Shown here piece by piece: positions 24,174 to 33,394 of a DNA stretch of 43,192 nucleotides. A model generated the notes under the pieces. It did not search any database and was not told where the DNA came from. It worked only from the letters and a program-made list of their open reading frames with translations. The DNA lies in assembly GCF_017995515.1 (NCBI RefSeq), contig NZ_JAGOIT010000018.1, forward strand, positions 1-43,192, given 5' to 3'. Position 1 is the first letter of the stretch; each line of letters begins with the position of its first letter. The position numbers and the translations under genes were made by a program. Source of the stretch: Propionivibrio sp. Its GTDB lineage: Bacteria > Pseudomonadota > Gammaproteobacteria > Burkholderiales > Rhodocyclaceae.

Positions 24174-24608
24174 CTACTTGCCGAGCAGTTGGTCGATGCC
24201 GCGATTGGCGAGGGCATCGGCGCGTTCATTGCCCGGGTGTCCGGCGTGGCCTTTGACCCAGATCCACTTGATTTGATGCTGTGTCGCGAGTCCGTCAAGA
24301 ATTTGCCAGAGGTCAGCGTTTTTGACCGGCTTCTTGTCCGAGGTTCGCCAGCCGTTGCGCTTCCAGTTGTGGATCCATTGGCTGATCCCTTTCTGCACGT
24401 ACTGGGAGTCGGTGTGGACGTTGACGGTGGACGGGCGCTTGAGCGCTTCCAGCGAGCGGATCACGGCGGTGAGTTCCATCCGGTTGTTCGTGGTGTCGCG
24501 CTCGCCGCCGCACAGCTCCTTCTCGGCACAGCCTGTCTGCATCAGCACGCCCCAGCCGCCCGGACCCGGGTTGCCTCGGCAGCCGCCATCGGCGTAAATG
24601 TTGATCAT
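24174..24608 (-). CDS. rnhA: Ribonuclease HI
   Basis: The 144-residue enzyme cleaves RNA in RNA-DNA hybrids. It begins [19 protein letters not shown] and keeps the four acidic active-site residues in [20 protein letters not shown] and [10 protein letters not shown], plus the basic handle region [23 protein letters not shown] 24608 is the family start; an upstream in-frame GTG would add only a few residues. It begins 7 bp after the yafS stop. Confidence 0.96.
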   Translation of the reverse strand: MINIYADGGCRGNPGPGGWGVLMQTGCAEKELCGGERDTTNNRMELTAVIRSLEALKRPSTVNVHTDSQYVQKGISQWIHNWKRNGWRTSDKKPVKNADLWQILDGLATQHQIKWIWVKGHAGHPGNERADALANRGIDQLLGK

Positions 24609-24615
24609 CGGTTCT

Positions 24616-25338
24616 TCAGCCACGGTCTTGAATTCCTTTTTGTGCAATGGGTGTAAGTGCCTTGTGTGGGGCATTGCTCTGCTCCCAGGGCGGCAGAATG
24701 AGGCGCATGCCGCGCACGCGCTTGACGGCGCGCAGCATATAGACGCCTCCGGCGAAACTCCACCAGCGATCGCCAGCCGCCTCCATGAAATGGAAACGCT
24801 TGAGCCAGCGGGTTTCGCGGAAGGGAGGAGCGTAGCAACCAAAGCTGCCGCGATCGACCTCGAAGCTGAGTAGTTGCAGCCAATCCTTGAGGCGAAGCAC
24901 CGAGATGTAGCTGCCGTTGCACGGAAAACCCGTCGGGCAGTTGGGCAGGCGGCGGCGCAGCCCCCACAATGACAAAGGGTTGAAACCGGTGACCACCAGT
25001 TGGCCGTCCGGAATCAGGATCCGCTCGACTTCGCGCAGGATCTGATGCGGATTGTCGTGAAACTCGAGGACGTGCGGTAGAACGACCAGGTCGATGCTGT
25101 TGGCTGCGAAGGGCAGTTCGCGCAAGTCGCAAACGACGTCCACCTTGCCTGTCTCGCCGGCAACCTGGCGCAACGGGATACGGTTGTGCGCAAGCAGATC
25201 GAGTTCGGGCAAACCGAGCTGAAGTGCGTTGTAGCCGAACAGATCGACCACGAGGGTGTCGATCCGTTCCATTTCCCAGTCCATGACATAGCGCCCTTGC
25301 TGCGTCTGGAGCCAGTCATCGATTCCGGGGTTTGACAT
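24616..25338 (-). CDS. yafS: SAM-dependent methyltransferase, YafS-like
   Basis: The 240-residue class I methyltransferase has [28 protein letters not shown] (motifs II-IV), preceded by a weak, non-glycine-rich motif I, and the [16 protein letters not shown] block. It sits between rnhA and divergent gloB, exactly where E. coli has yafS, and is co-oriented with rnhA (7 bp gap). The substrate is unknown. ATG 25338 is chosen, with GAGAAAA upstream. Only 28 bp separate it from the gloB start. Confidence 0.88.
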   Translation of the reverse strand: MSNPGIDDWLQTQQGRYVMDWEMERIDTLVVDLFGYNALQLGLPELDLLAHNRIPLRQVAGETGKVDVVCDLRELPFAANSIDLVVLPHVLEFHDNPHQILREVERILIPDGQLVVTGFNPLSLWGLRRRLPNCPTGFPCNGSYISVLRLKDWLQLLSFEVDRGSFGCYAPPFRETRWLKRFHFMEAAGDRWWSFAGGVYMLRAVKRVRGMRLILPPWEQSNAPHKALTPIAQKGIQDRG

Positions 25339-25366
25339 TTTTCTCGCTTCTTCCACAATCGATCAA

Positions 25367-26128
25367 ATGTTTGAGGTCATCAGAATTCCTGCATTCAAGG
25401 ATAACTACATCTGGCTGCTGCGCAAAGGCCGGTTGGCGGTCGTCGTCGATCCGGGGGATGCGCAACCGGTGCTTGAAGTTCTCAAGCGCGAGGCGTTGCA
25501 GCTGGAGGCGATTCTGATCACGCATCACCATGCCGATCATCAGGGCGGCGTGGCGAAGTTGCTGTCGAATTCTCCGGCCGAGGTCTTCGGACCGGCGGCG
25601 GAGTCTATCACAGGGCTGTCGCGTCCCTTGCGCGGCGGTGAGTCGATCCGGTTCGAGGCCATCGGCGCTGACTTCCAGGTGCTGACTGTTCCCGGACACA
25701 CCCTGGGTCATCTGGCGTATTACGGGAATGGATGCCTGTTTTGCGGCGATACCCTGTTCGGGGCCGGGTGCGGACGCTTGTTCGAGGGGACTGCGGCGCA
25801 GATGAGCGATTCGCTCGCCAAACTGGCGGCGTTGCCGGACGAGACGGCGGTCTATTGCGCCCACGAATATACGCAGGCCAACCTGCGTTTTGCACAAACC
25901 GTCGAACCGGGAAACCGCGAGTTGCTGCGTCGCGTGGCGACCGTAGACGCTGCGCGTGTGAAGGGGCGGGCAACGATACCCTCAACGATCGCGCTCGAGA
26001 AGGCGACGAACCCCTTCCTGCGCTGCAATGCTCCGGAGATCAGTACGTGCGTCCGCGACCGCGGCGAAAACGCGAGCGATGCGCTCGCCGTCTTCACAGC
26101 CTTGCGTCAGTGGCGTAACGCCTTTTGA
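25367..26128 (+). CDS. gloB: Hydroxyacylglutathione hydrolase (glyoxalase II)
   Basis: The 253-residue metallo-beta-lactamase-fold enzyme hydrolyses S-lactoylglutathione to lactate and glutathione. Metal ligands are in ITHHHADHQGG, VPGHTLGHLAYY, LFCGDTLFGAGCGR and CAHEYT; the C-terminal glutathione-binding part follows (NPFLRC). Length is normal. ATG 25367 overlaps no other gene and is divergent from yafS. It ends 6 bp from the CheY-like gene. Confidence 0.96.
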   Translation: MFEVIRIPAFKDNYIWLLRKGRLAVVVDPGDAQPVLEVLKREALQLEAILITHHHADHQGGVAKLLSNSPAEVFGPAAESITGLSRPLRGGESIRFEAIGADFQVLTVPGHTLGHLAYYGNGCLFCGDTLFGAGCGRLFEGTAAQMSDSLAKLAALPDETAVYCAHEYTQANLRFAQTVEPGNRELLRRVATVDAARVKGRATIPSTIALEKATNPFLRCNAPEISTCVRDRGENASDALAVFTALRQWRNAF

Positions 26129-26134
26129 CGCGGG

Positions 26135-26509
26135 CTAACGCCTGGGATTCCAGGCGCGCTTCAGCGTCTCGAGGACCTTGGCCGAGTTGAACGGCTTCAC
26201 GATGAAGCCGCTGGCGCCACCCTCGATCGACTCTTTGACGTTGTCCTTGCTGGGACTGCCGGTGATCATTACGACGATGATTTCCGGGTATTGCTGCTTG
26301 ATGTTCTGAAGCGTCTCAAGGCCGTCCATTTCGGGCATCAGGACGTCGAGCAGAACGATGTCCGGCTTGCTCTTTTCAATCAGCTCCAGCGCTGCCGTGC
26401 CGTTGCGGGCCTCGCCAATGATGTCCCAGTCTTCGGCACGCAGGATGCCGCGCAGCAAGGTGCGAATCAGGTCGTTATCGTCGACGATGATGATTTTCGG
26501 GGAGGCCAT
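26135..26509 (-). CDS. Single-domain response regulator (CheY-like)
   Basis: The 124-residue receiver domain has the acidic pair (IIVDDND), the phosphoacceptor Asp in VLLDVLMPEMDG, Thr in MITGSPS and Lys in VKPFN. No output domain. It begins 2 bp after the stop of the REC-GGDEF gene and must be co-transcribed with it, so both probably serve one phosphorelay. No kinase is adjacent. It converges on gloB. Confidence 0.93.
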   Translation of the reverse strand: MASPKIIIVDDNDLIRTLLRGILRAEDWDIIGEARNGTAALELIEKSKPDIVLLDVLMPEMDGLETLQNIKQQYPEIIVVMITGSPSKDNVKESIEGGASGFIVKPFNSAKVLETLKRAWNPRR

Positions 26510-26511
26510 CT

Positions 26512-27468
26512 TTAGTTGTCCTGCGGATCGAGCGAGTAGGTGACGCAGACGCGATTGCGCCCGTTGTGCTTGGCTTTGTAGAGCGCGCGATCAGCCGCGC
26601 CGACGATGTCTTGCGGATCGGTTTCCGGCATGGCGACTGCGGAAGCGATGCCGAAGCTGGCGGTGATATAGCCGAACGGCGTCTCCTTGTGCTCGATCTT
26701 CAGGCGGTCGATCGCTTTTCGCATCTGCTCGGCCACGTGAACCGCGCCGCGAAGCGCCGTGCTCGGCAGGACAGCTGCGAATTCCTCGCCGCCGTAACGT
26801 GCGAGCAGATCACCACCGCGGTCCATCGTGCCGGACAAGGTTTGGGCGAACAGGCGCAGGCATTCGTCGCCGCTCTGATGACCATAGGCGTCGTTGTACT
26901 GCTTGAAGAAGTCGATGTCGCACATCAGGATCGAGACTTCGTCGCCCTGGCGCATGGCGCGCCGCCATTCACGTTCCAGCATGCTGTCGAAGTGGCGGCG
27001 GTTGGCGATGCCGGTCAGCCCGTCGAGCGAGGTCAGACGCTTCAGCTCCTGGTTGGCCGAGTCGAGCTTGCGCGTCAAGACGAGCAGTGATTGGCGCATC
27101 TGGAGGATGCGTTGCATGGCGCGGATCTTGGCGGCGAGAACGATCTCGCTGATCGGCTTGAGCAGGTAGTCGTCGCCGCCCGCAGCGATACCTTTCTCGA
27201 TGTCTTTGTCCTTGCTGAGCGAACTGAGGAAGATGATCGGCGTCCAGTCACCGGGCGCCTCCAGTTGGCGGATCTGGCGCGCGACTTCGAAGCCGTCGAT
27301 GTCCGGCATCACGATGTCGAGCAGGATCAGGTCGGGGCGCTCTTTGAGGAAGAGATCGATACCGGTCGCGCCCGTCTCGGCCGGGATCGGTGTGATACCC
27401 ATCCGCTGGATGTGTCCGCAGAGCAGATTCAGGCTGCTTCGGCTATCCTCGATGACAAGCGTTTTCAT
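26512..27468 (-). CDS. REC-GGDEF diguanylate cyclase response regulator (PleD-like)
   Basis: The 318-residue protein has a receiver domain (LVIEDSRSS; LILLDIVMPDIDG with phosphoacceptor Asp; Lys in LLKPIS), a linker helix and a GGDEF domain. The active site is YGGEEF, with the inhibitory site RGGD exactly five residues before it, so product inhibition should be intact. It synthesises c-di-GMP when phosphorylated. It starts at ATG 27468 and leads a two-gene operon with the CheY-like protein. Confidence 0.94.
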   Translation of the reverse strand: MKTLVIEDSRSSLNLLCGHIQRMGITPIPAETGATGIDLFLKERPDLILLDIVMPDIDGFEVARQIRQLEAPGDWTPIIFLSSLSKDKDIEKGIAAGGDDYLLKPISEIVLAAKIRAMQRILQMRQSLLVLTRKLDSANQELKRLTSLDGLTGIANRRHFDSMLEREWRRAMRQGDEVSILMCDIDFFKQYNDAYGHQSGDECLRLFAQTLSGTMDRGGDLLARYGGEEFAAVLPSTALRGAVHVAEQMRKAIDRLKIEHKETPFGYITASFGIASAVAMPETDPQDIVGAADRALYKAKHNGRNRVCVTYSLDPQDN

Positions 27469-27626
27469 GCAAATCTCAGTGGGAGGGCGGTTGGGAATGG
27501 GCTGGCTGGCCGAGATTCTACGCCTGATCCGACGAATGCCGATTCCTCAGTTGATTCAGCGCCTCGGTGAGACTTCGGCGGCTAGTCGTTCATGATAAAT
27601 TCTTCCTCCCGAACCGATGATTACGG

Positions 27627-30600
27627 ATGGATATCATGATCGATAAGGCAAAGACGCTGGCTGTGCTGAAATCGGCAAAATTGAAGAAATACGTGCTTCG
27701 CGCCGTGATTGCCTTCGTGCTCATCGGCGTCCTGGGCTTCCTGGTCCTGCCGCCGGTGGTCAAGTACTTCGCGCTGGCCAAAGCGAGCGAAGCGCTGCAC
27801 CGCACAGTGGAAGTCAAGAAGATTCACATCAATCCCTACGCCTTGTCGCTTGAGGTCGAAGGACTGTCGATCAAGGAGCCGGACGGCGTCGAGACGTTCG
27901 CGAGTTTCGAGAACCTGTACGTGAATCTTGAATCTGCTTCGATCTTCCGTGGCGGCCCGGTCATCGGCGAGTTCCGGCTGGTGGCACCCAAAGTCCGGAT
28001 CGCGCGTTTGTCCGACACGCGCTACAACTTCTCGGACCTGATGGACGAGTTCATGGCGCAGCCGAAGAGCGAAGGGCCGACGCCCGCCTTCTCGGTCAAT
28101 AACATCCAGCTGACCGGCGGCGAAGTGGTGTTCGACGACCAGCCGATCGACGAAAAACACGTCGTCAGCGACATCAACCTCAGCCTGCCGTTCATCTCCA
28201 GCCTCGCCTACGCGACGGAGATCTTCGTCGAGCCGGCGTTCTCGGCGACGTTCAACGGCTCGCCGCTGGTCATCAAGGGCCGGAGCAAGCCGTTTTCGCA
28301 ATCGCTCGAGAGCGAGATGACGCTCGATCTGGCCGACCTGGAACTGGATCGATTCCTCGACTACTCGCCGATCAAACTACCGATCAAGATGCTGTCCGGA
28401 AAGCTCGACACGCAATTGACCGCAGTTTTCCGTCAGGAACCGGAGAAGGCAGCGACGTTGGAAGTGTCCGGTACGCTCGGCATCAAGGGGTTGAACGTCA
28501 AGGATAACAGCGGTGCGTCGCTGCTCTCGTTCAAGCAACTGGATGTTGCGATCGCGCCGTCCGATTTGCTCGGCGGACGCTATGCCGTCGAAAAGGTGAC
28601 GCTGGCGTCCCCGGAGATCCATGCCCGGGTGAGCAAAGAGGGCGATATCAACTGGATCGAGTTCTTCCGTGGCGAACTGGCGAAAGCAGCGCCTGTCGCG
28701 GCGGCGGATGGCGGCGAAAAGGCGGCGAGTCCCGCCGCGGCCAAGGCCAAGGTTTCCTGGTCGCTTGCCCAAGCCAAAGTGAGTGGCGGCGCGGTGCATT
28801 GGCTCGACGAGTCGCACGGCGAGCCGTTCAACGCCAAGGTCGACAACATCGATATCGATCTGAGAAAGCTCAGCAATGGCGACAAACCGGCCGAAGTCGA
28901 TCTCTCCTGGCGGATCGACGCCGGCGAATGGCTGACGGTGGAGCGGTTTGCCGTCAAGGGCGGCCAGATCGATCTCGCCAGGCGCGAGGCGGTCATTCCG
29001 GAGGTTGAGACGCAGGGCGCGCGTTCCTTGATCAGGCGTACCAGGGACGGCGCGATCGACTGGATCAAGCCGCCAACGCTGCGCGCCGTCGAAGCGTCGC
29101 AGCAGGATGCGTCGGCTCCATGGACGCTGACCATCAACAAATACCATGGCGACGACATCGGCCTGCGCTTCGAGGATGCCGGCGTATCGCCGGCGGTGAC
29201 GCAGTCGATCGAGAACCTGAGCCTCGACCTCGAGAACGTGACGACCGTGCCCGGGCAGGCCACCAAGGTGGCGACGAACTTCAAATTGAACAAGAAGGGC
29301 GAGGTTGCGCTGAGCGGCACTGTCCAGCCGTTCCCGCTCGTGGCTGACATCAAGCTGGACGTGAAGGGACTCGAAATCCTTCCGTTCCAGCCGTATTTCG
29401 CCGAGAAGCTGAACGTCGACGTAACGCGCGGGCAGGTCGCGGTGAGCGGAGACCTGCAATTGCGCCAGGACGAAGCGACGAAGGCGGGCGAAGCGCCCGC
29501 GCTGGCCGGCGGCTTCGCCGGTCAGGCCACGATCGGCGACTTCTCGGCGGTCGACAAGCTCAACTCGGCCGACTTCCTGCGCTGGAAGTCGTTCTATTTC
29601 GGCAAGATCGACGCGAAGCTCAATCCGAATTCGGTGTCGATCGGCGAGATCGCGCTGTCCGACTTCTTCGCGCGCGTGATCGTGACGCCGGAAGGCAAGC
29701 TGAATCTGATGCAGATCGTGCGCCAGCCGGATGGCGAGGCAGTGGCGGTCGTGCCCGATGCCGCCGCTGCTTCGAAACCGGAAAGCGTTGCGGCGAGTCC
29801 GGCGCCCGCGGTCGAAGGCAAAGCAGAGGTGCCGGTCGACAACGCGGCAGTGAGTACGCCGACGATGCCGGTCAAGATCGGCAAGATCACGCTGCAGGGA
29901 GGGGCGGTTCGTTTCACCGACAACTTCGTCAAGCCGAACTACACGGCCAATCTGCGCAAGATCGGCGGCAGCGTCACCGGTCTGTCCACGGAGCCGGGCA
30001 GCGTCGCCGACCTGGCGCTGCGCGGCAGTTACGACGACGTGGCGCCGCTCAGCCTGACGGCGAAGATCAACCCGCTCTCGGCCAAGCCCTATCTCGATCT
30101 TCAGGCCGAAGTCAAAGGTATCGAGATGACCTCGTTCTCGACGTATTCCGGAAAGTACGCGGGCTACGCGATCGACAAGGGCAAGCTCTCCGTCTTCGTC
30201 AAGTACAAGATCGAGAACGATCAGCTGAACGCCGAGAACCGGGTCTTTCTCGATCAGCTCACCTTTGGCGATCAGGTTGAGAGCCCGGACGCGACCAAGC
30301 TGCCGGTCAAGCTGGCGATCGCCCTGCTGCAGAACAGCAAGGGTGAAATCGACGTCAACCTGCCCATTTCGGGCTCGCTCAACGATCCGCAGTTCAGTAT
30401 CGGTGGCCTGGTCATCAAGGTCATCGTCAATCTCCTCGTGAAGGCGGTGACTTCCCCGTTTGCGCTGATCGGATCGATGTTCGGCGGTGGCGAAGAGCTA
30501 TCCAACGTCGAATTTGCAGCGGGTTACGCGACGTTCGACGCCGAGGCGCAGAAGCGACTGGAAAACCTGTCGAAAGCGCTGATCGACCGGCCGGCGCTCA

Positions 30601-31073
30601 AGCTCGAGATCGAGGGGCGCATCGATCCGGAAAACGATCCGGAAGGGTTGAAGCACGCACGTATGGAGCGCAAGGTGCGCGCGGCCAAGCGCGAAGACAT
30701 GACCAAGGCAGGGATCGAGGTCGAGTCGCTGGCATCGGTACAATTGAGTGACGAGGAGTATCCGGGCCTGCTCGAACGGGTCTATCGCGCCGAGAAGTTT
30801 CCCAAGCCGCGCAACATGGTCGGCATGGTCAAGACCTTGCCGGTCGAGGAAATGGAAAAGCTGATCCTCGCCAATTCGACGGTAGACGAGGAGGACTTGC
30901 TGAATCTCGGCGACCGCCGTGCCAAGGCAGTGCGCGACTGGCTGATCGAACATCAGGTGGAAAGCGAGCGGATTTTCCTGCGCCCGACGCAGCCGGCGAC
31001 GAGCGAGGCCAAGCCGGATGCCACGCAGAAAAACAAGGCGAAGGCGGCGCGCGCCGACTTTTCGCTGAGATAG
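27627..31073 (+). CDS. AsmA-like DUF748 protein with C-terminal OmpA-like region
   Basis: The 1148-residue protein has one N-terminal membrane anchor (about residues 24-46, VLRAVIAFVLIGVLGFLVLPP) and a long periplasmic part of repeated AsmA/TamB-like strands (VEVKKIHINPYALSLEVEGL; GELRFVAP-type repeats). The C-terminal region FAAGYATFDAEAQKRLENLSKALIDRPALKLEIEGRIDP resembles an OmpA-type peptidoglycan-binding module. Ala/Pro-rich linkers occur near residues 350 and 710. AsmA-like proteins are thought to bridge inner and outer membranes and carry lipids. ATG 27627 or 27636 both fit; the second has a better GGATGGA site. Confidence 0.9.
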   Translation: MDIMIDKAKTLAVLKSAKLKKYVLRAVIAFVLIGVLGFLVLPPVVKYFALAKASEALHRTVEVKKIHINPYALSLEVEGLSIKEPDGVETFASFENLYVNLESASIFRGGPVIGEFRLVAPKVRIARLSDTRYNFSDLMDEFMAQPKSEGPTPAFSVNNIQLTGGEVVFDDQPIDEKHVVSDINLSLPFISSLAYATEIFVEPAFSATFNGSPLVIKGRSKPFSQSLESEMTLDLADLELDRFLDYSPIKLPIKMLSGKLDTQLTAVFRQEPEKAATLEVSGTLGIKGLNVKDNSGASLLSFKQLDVAIAPSDLLGGRYAVEKVTLASPEIHARVSKEGDINWIEFFRGELAKAAPVAAADGGEKAASPAAAKAKVSWSLAQAKVSGGAVHWLDESHGEPFNAKVDNIDIDLRKLSNGDKPAEVDLSWRIDAGEWLTVERFAVKGGQIDLARREAVIPEVETQGARSLIRRTRDGAIDWIKPPTLRAVEASQQDASAPWTLTINKYHGDDIGLRFEDAGVSPAVTQSIENLSLDLENVTTVPGQATKVATNFKLNKKGEVALSGTVQPFPLVADIKLDVKGLEILPFQPYFAEKLNVDVTRGQVAVSGDLQLRQDEATKAGEAPALAGGFAGQATIGDFSAVDKLNSADFLRWKSFYFGKIDAKLNPNSVSIGEIALSDFFARVIVTPEGKLNLMQIVRQPDGEAVAVVPDAAAASKPESVAASPAPAVEGKAEVPVDNAAVSTPTMPVKIGKITLQGGAVRFTDNFVKPNYTANLRKIGGSVTGLSTEPGSVADLALRGSYDDVAPLSLTAKINPLSAKPYLDLQAEVKGIEMTSFSTYSGKYAGYAIDKGKLSVFVKYKIENDQLNAENRVFLDQLTFGDQVESPDATKLPVKLAIALLQNSKGEIDVNLPISGSLNDPQFSIGGLVIKVIVNLLVKAVTSPFALIGSMFGGGEELSNVEFAAGYATFDAEAQKRLENLSKALIDRPALKLEIEGRIDPENDPEGLKHARMERKVRAAKREDMTKAGIEVESLASVQLSDEEYPGLLERVYRAEKFPKPRNMVGMVKTLPVEEMEKLILANSTVDEEDLLNLGDRRAKAVRDWLIEHQVESERIFLRPTQPATSEAKPDATQKNKAKAARADFSLR

Positions 31074-31091
31074 TCTTTTTGAGGGCAATAC

Positions 31092-32435
31092 ATGAGTGAG
31101 TTTGTTTTGTACGGTCTGGTGGCGATTGGAATCGTTGTTCTGGTATTGCAGTTCCTTCTGTTGCAGCGCGCAGGGCGCAAGGACGAGACGGTTGAGCCAG
31201 GATTTCGCACGATTGAGGGCGGATTGGAGCGGCTGGAGCGCGAGTTGCGCCAGGAACTGGCGCGCGTGCGCCAGGAAGCAGCCAGTGCGGCGCGCGGCGA
31301 TCGCGAAGAACAGGCACAGGCGCTCGACCGACTCGCCAAGACGCTGTCGGCGCAGGTCGGCCAGCTCGGCGCCTTGCAGGGCCAGCAACTGGAAGCCTTC
31401 GCCCAGCAACTGGCGCGCCTGACGCAGAGCAACGAGCAGCGTTTCGAGCAACTCCGTGTTTCCGTCGAAACGCGCCTCAGCGCCATTCAGACCGATAACG
31501 CCGCCAAGCTGGAAGAAATGCGCAAAACGGTCGACGAGAAGCTGCACGCCACGCTGGAGCAGCGCCTCGGCGACTCCTTCAAGCTGGTGAGCGAGCGGCT
31601 GGAGCAAGTGCACAAAGGCCTCGGCGAAATGCACACGCTGGCGGCCGGCGTCGGCGACCTGAAGAAAGTGCTGACCAACGTCAAGACGCGCGGCACCTGG
31701 GGCGAAGTCCAGCTCGAGGCCTTGCTCGACCAGGTATTGACCGCCGAGCAGTACGAGAAGAACGTCGCCACGCGTCCGAACAGCAACGAACGCGTCGAGT
31801 TTGCAATCAAGCTGCCGGGACAGGGCAAACGCGACGCGGACAGCCGCCCGGTCTGGCTGCCGATCGACGCCAAGTTCCCGATCGAGGATTACCAACGACT
31901 GGTCGAAGCGCAGGACAGGGCCGACCCGGTCGCCGTCGAGGCGGCGGCCAAGGCGCTCGAAGCTCGTCTGCGCGACGAGGCGAAGAAGATCCGCGACAAG
32001 TACGTCGAGCCGCCGCACACGACCGACTTCGCCATCCTTTATCTGCCGACCGAGGGGCTGTACGCCGAAGCGTTGCGCCGCCCGGGGCTCGCCGACGCGC
32101 TGCAGCGCGATTATCGCGTCAGCCTCGCCGGGCCGACGACGCTCACCGCGCTACTGAACAGCTTGCAGATGGGCTTCCGGACGCTGGCCATCGAAAAGCG
32201 ATCGTCGGAGGTGTGGGCCGTCCTTGGCGCGGTGAAGACCGAGTTCGGCAAGTTCGGCGAGGTGCTCGAAGCGACGCGCAAGAAGCTCGAACAGGCGACC
32301 AAGAGCATCGAATCGGCCGGCGTGCGCACCCGCCAGATCGAGCGTAAGCTCAAGGGTGTCGAAGCCTTGCCGGTTGCCGATGCGCAGGCCAGGCTGGGCA
32401 ATCTGGAGGATATTGAATCGGTCGCGGACGAGTAG
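31092..32435 (+). CDS. rmuC: DNA recombination protein RmuC
   Basis: The 447-residue protein has an N-terminal membrane helix (residues 5-24), a long coiled coil (about 45-165) and the RmuC nuclease-like domain: RGTWGEVQLEALLDQVLTAEQY, LPIDAKFPIEDYQRL, DFAILYLPTEGLYAEALRRP and GPTTLTALLNSLQMGFRTLAI. RmuC limits inversion between short repeats. The DAKFP block is the presumed active site. It starts 18 bp after the DUF748 gene with GAGGG upstream, so probably one operon. Confidence 0.95.
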   Translation: MSEFVLYGLVAIGIVVLVLQFLLLQRAGRKDETVEPGFRTIEGGLERLERELRQELARVRQEAASAARGDREEQAQALDRLAKTLSAQVGQLGALQGQQLEAFAQQLARLTQSNEQRFEQLRVSVETRLSAIQTDNAAKLEEMRKTVDEKLHATLEQRLGDSFKLVSERLEQVHKGLGEMHTLAAGVGDLKKVLTNVKTRGTWGEVQLEALLDQVLTAEQYEKNVATRPNSNERVEFAIKLPGQGKRDADSRPVWLPIDAKFPIEDYQRLVEAQDRADPVAVEAAAKALEARLRDEAKKIRDKYVEPPHTTDFAILYLPTEGLYAEALRRPGLADALQRDYRVSLAGPTTLTALLNSLQMGFRTLAIEKRSSEVWAVLGAVKTEFGKFGEVLEATRKKLEQATKSIESAGVRTRQIERKLKGVEALPVADAQARLGNLEDIESVADE

Positions 32436-32467
32436 CCTGTTCAGGCGTAGCCCCGGCCGAAAGTCGC

Positions 32468-32911
32468 ATGGAAAACACACCGCTGGAAGCCGCCTTTTTG
32501 GCCACGACCTACCGCGTGGTCACACCCTCGGCGACCTTCAATCTCAGAGTCGGCCAGCCGGATCTTGCTTTCGTCCTCTTTTTGCGTAGATGGCGGGCGA
32601 CCGACTGGGGAATCATCACGGCCTGCAATCCCGGTGGCCGGCTTGTGCCTGATGCAAAGGCCAACGCCGCCGCGACCAGGGAACTGGCGACGAGAATCCG
32701 GGCGCACGGCTGGCTGGCTTTTCCGTCGATCAATCATGCGGACTCCGGCGCCTGGCCGGATGAACCCGGCTATTGCGTGCTGAACGCAGGGGGGCGGTCG
32801 CTTCTTGAGCTCGCGCATGGACTTGGTCAGGCAGCCGTCGTCTACGGCGAGATCGCCGATTCCGGTGGGCGTTTGGTCTGGACCGGGGCGGGGCAGGATG
32901 CCACGGAATAG
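32468..32911 (+). CDS. DUF3293 protein
   Basis: The 147-residue protein matches the DUF3293 pattern: TYRVVTPSATFNLRVGQ near the start, WGIITACNPGGRLVPDAKANAAATREL in the middle and FPSINHADSGAWPDEPGYCV after. Function unknown. It follows rmuC by 32 bp in the same direction. No terminator is visible after its stop. Confidence 0.82.
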   Translation: MENTPLEAAFLATTYRVVTPSATFNLRVGQPDLAFVLFLRRWRATDWGIITACNPGGRLVPDAKANAAATRELATRIRAHGWLAFPSINHADSGAWPDEPGYCVLNAGGRSLLELAHGLGQAAVVYGEIADSGGRLVWTGAGQDATE

Positions 32912-33003
32912 TCTGCGGTTGGAATCGAAAGCGCTATTCGCGTGCTAGCCTTATGACGGGCCTTAGCCCAGAGATAGCAAAAAGGTGTGGGTAATCGTGG
33001 TCT

Positions 33004-33053
33004 GTCCCGGTTTACGCGGTTTACGATCCGTCCCGGTTTACGCCGGTTTACGA
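33004..33053. repeat. Direct repeat of about 23 bp containing four GGTTTACG units
   Basis: GTCCCGGTTTACGCGGTTTACGA-type units occur at 33004-33026 and 33030-33053 (one with an extra C). Each holds GGTTTACG twice. The spacing is iteron-like. The stop codon of the small ORF at 33038-33199 lies inside it. Confidence 0.65.
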
Positions 33054-33199
33054 GGGGATACGGCAAGGCATGCGGCGCGACATGCTGGCTCGCACTCGGC
33101 AAGTTGGCGTTGGAGACTGGCTGCCACCATGACTTGATCCATGGTGGCCAGTGCCTCAATCCAGTCCAATGCAATGGTCAGTAACTGCCTGACCGTCAA
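33038..33199 (-). CDS. Possible small protein (53 aa), third member of the small-gene cluster
   Basis: The frame from TTG 33199 follows the 62-residue gene by 4 bp and gives 53 residues: TVRQLLTIALDWIEALATMD, then an amphipathic Ala/Leu/Gln helix and three cysteines (ECEPACRAAC). Composition looks protein-like, but the start is non-ATG and no strong ribosome-binding site is present. A 9-bp hairpin (33123-33148) lies within it. I recognise no family. Confidence 0.3.
   Translation of the reverse strand: MTVRQLLTIALDWIEALATMDQVMVAASLQRQLAECEPACRAACLAVSPRKPA
33123..33148. repeat. Perfect 9-bp inverted repeat
   Basis: GCCACCATG and CATGGTGGC flank an 8-nt loop. No T-run follows on either strand. 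It lies 56 bp beyond the 62-residue gene and may act as an RNA hairpin or simply be chance. Confidence 0.5.
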
Positions 33200-33203
33200 C
33201 GTC

Positions 33204-33392
33204 TCAGCGCTTCTTTGCACGTTCGTCGAGGATGATGCGCCGAAGCTCGCTGTTACTGTAGTTCGGGCCAAGATCACCGATGCGAGCCCACTCGCTGGAC
33301 GTCAGGTCGGGAATGTTCAAGTCCTTCGCCCAGTCGCCTGCGGCAGCCTTGTTGACCGCATCTTTCAGGTTGCTCCAAAGTTTGTTTGGCAT
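33204..33392 (-). CDS. Small hypothetical protein (62 aa)
   Basis: ATG 33392 with GGGAAG upstream gives 62 residues beginning MPNKLWSNLKDAVNKAAAGD and ending RRIILDERAKKR. It is soluble, with an amphipathic N-terminal helix, a middle DLTSSEWARIGDLGPNYSNSE and a basic C-terminal helix. No known family. The start is two bases after the stop of the zinc-finger gene (TAAgcATG), so they are translationally coupled. The ATG at 33392 is preferred over an in-frame extension to 33431 that overlaps the zinc-finger gene. Confidence 0.7.
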   Translation of the reverse strand: MPNKLWSNLKDAVNKAAAGDWAKDLNIPDLTSSEWARIGDLGPNYSNSELRRIILDERAKKR

Positions 33393-33394
33393 GC

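Noticed and set aside
33004-33053. CRISPR-like repeats
   Set aside because: Only two units with a 3-bp gap; no array.
32842-33174. 110-codon minus-strand frame across the DUF3293 gene end
   Set aside because: Trp/Pro-rich random composition, no ribosome-binding site, antisense to DUF3293.
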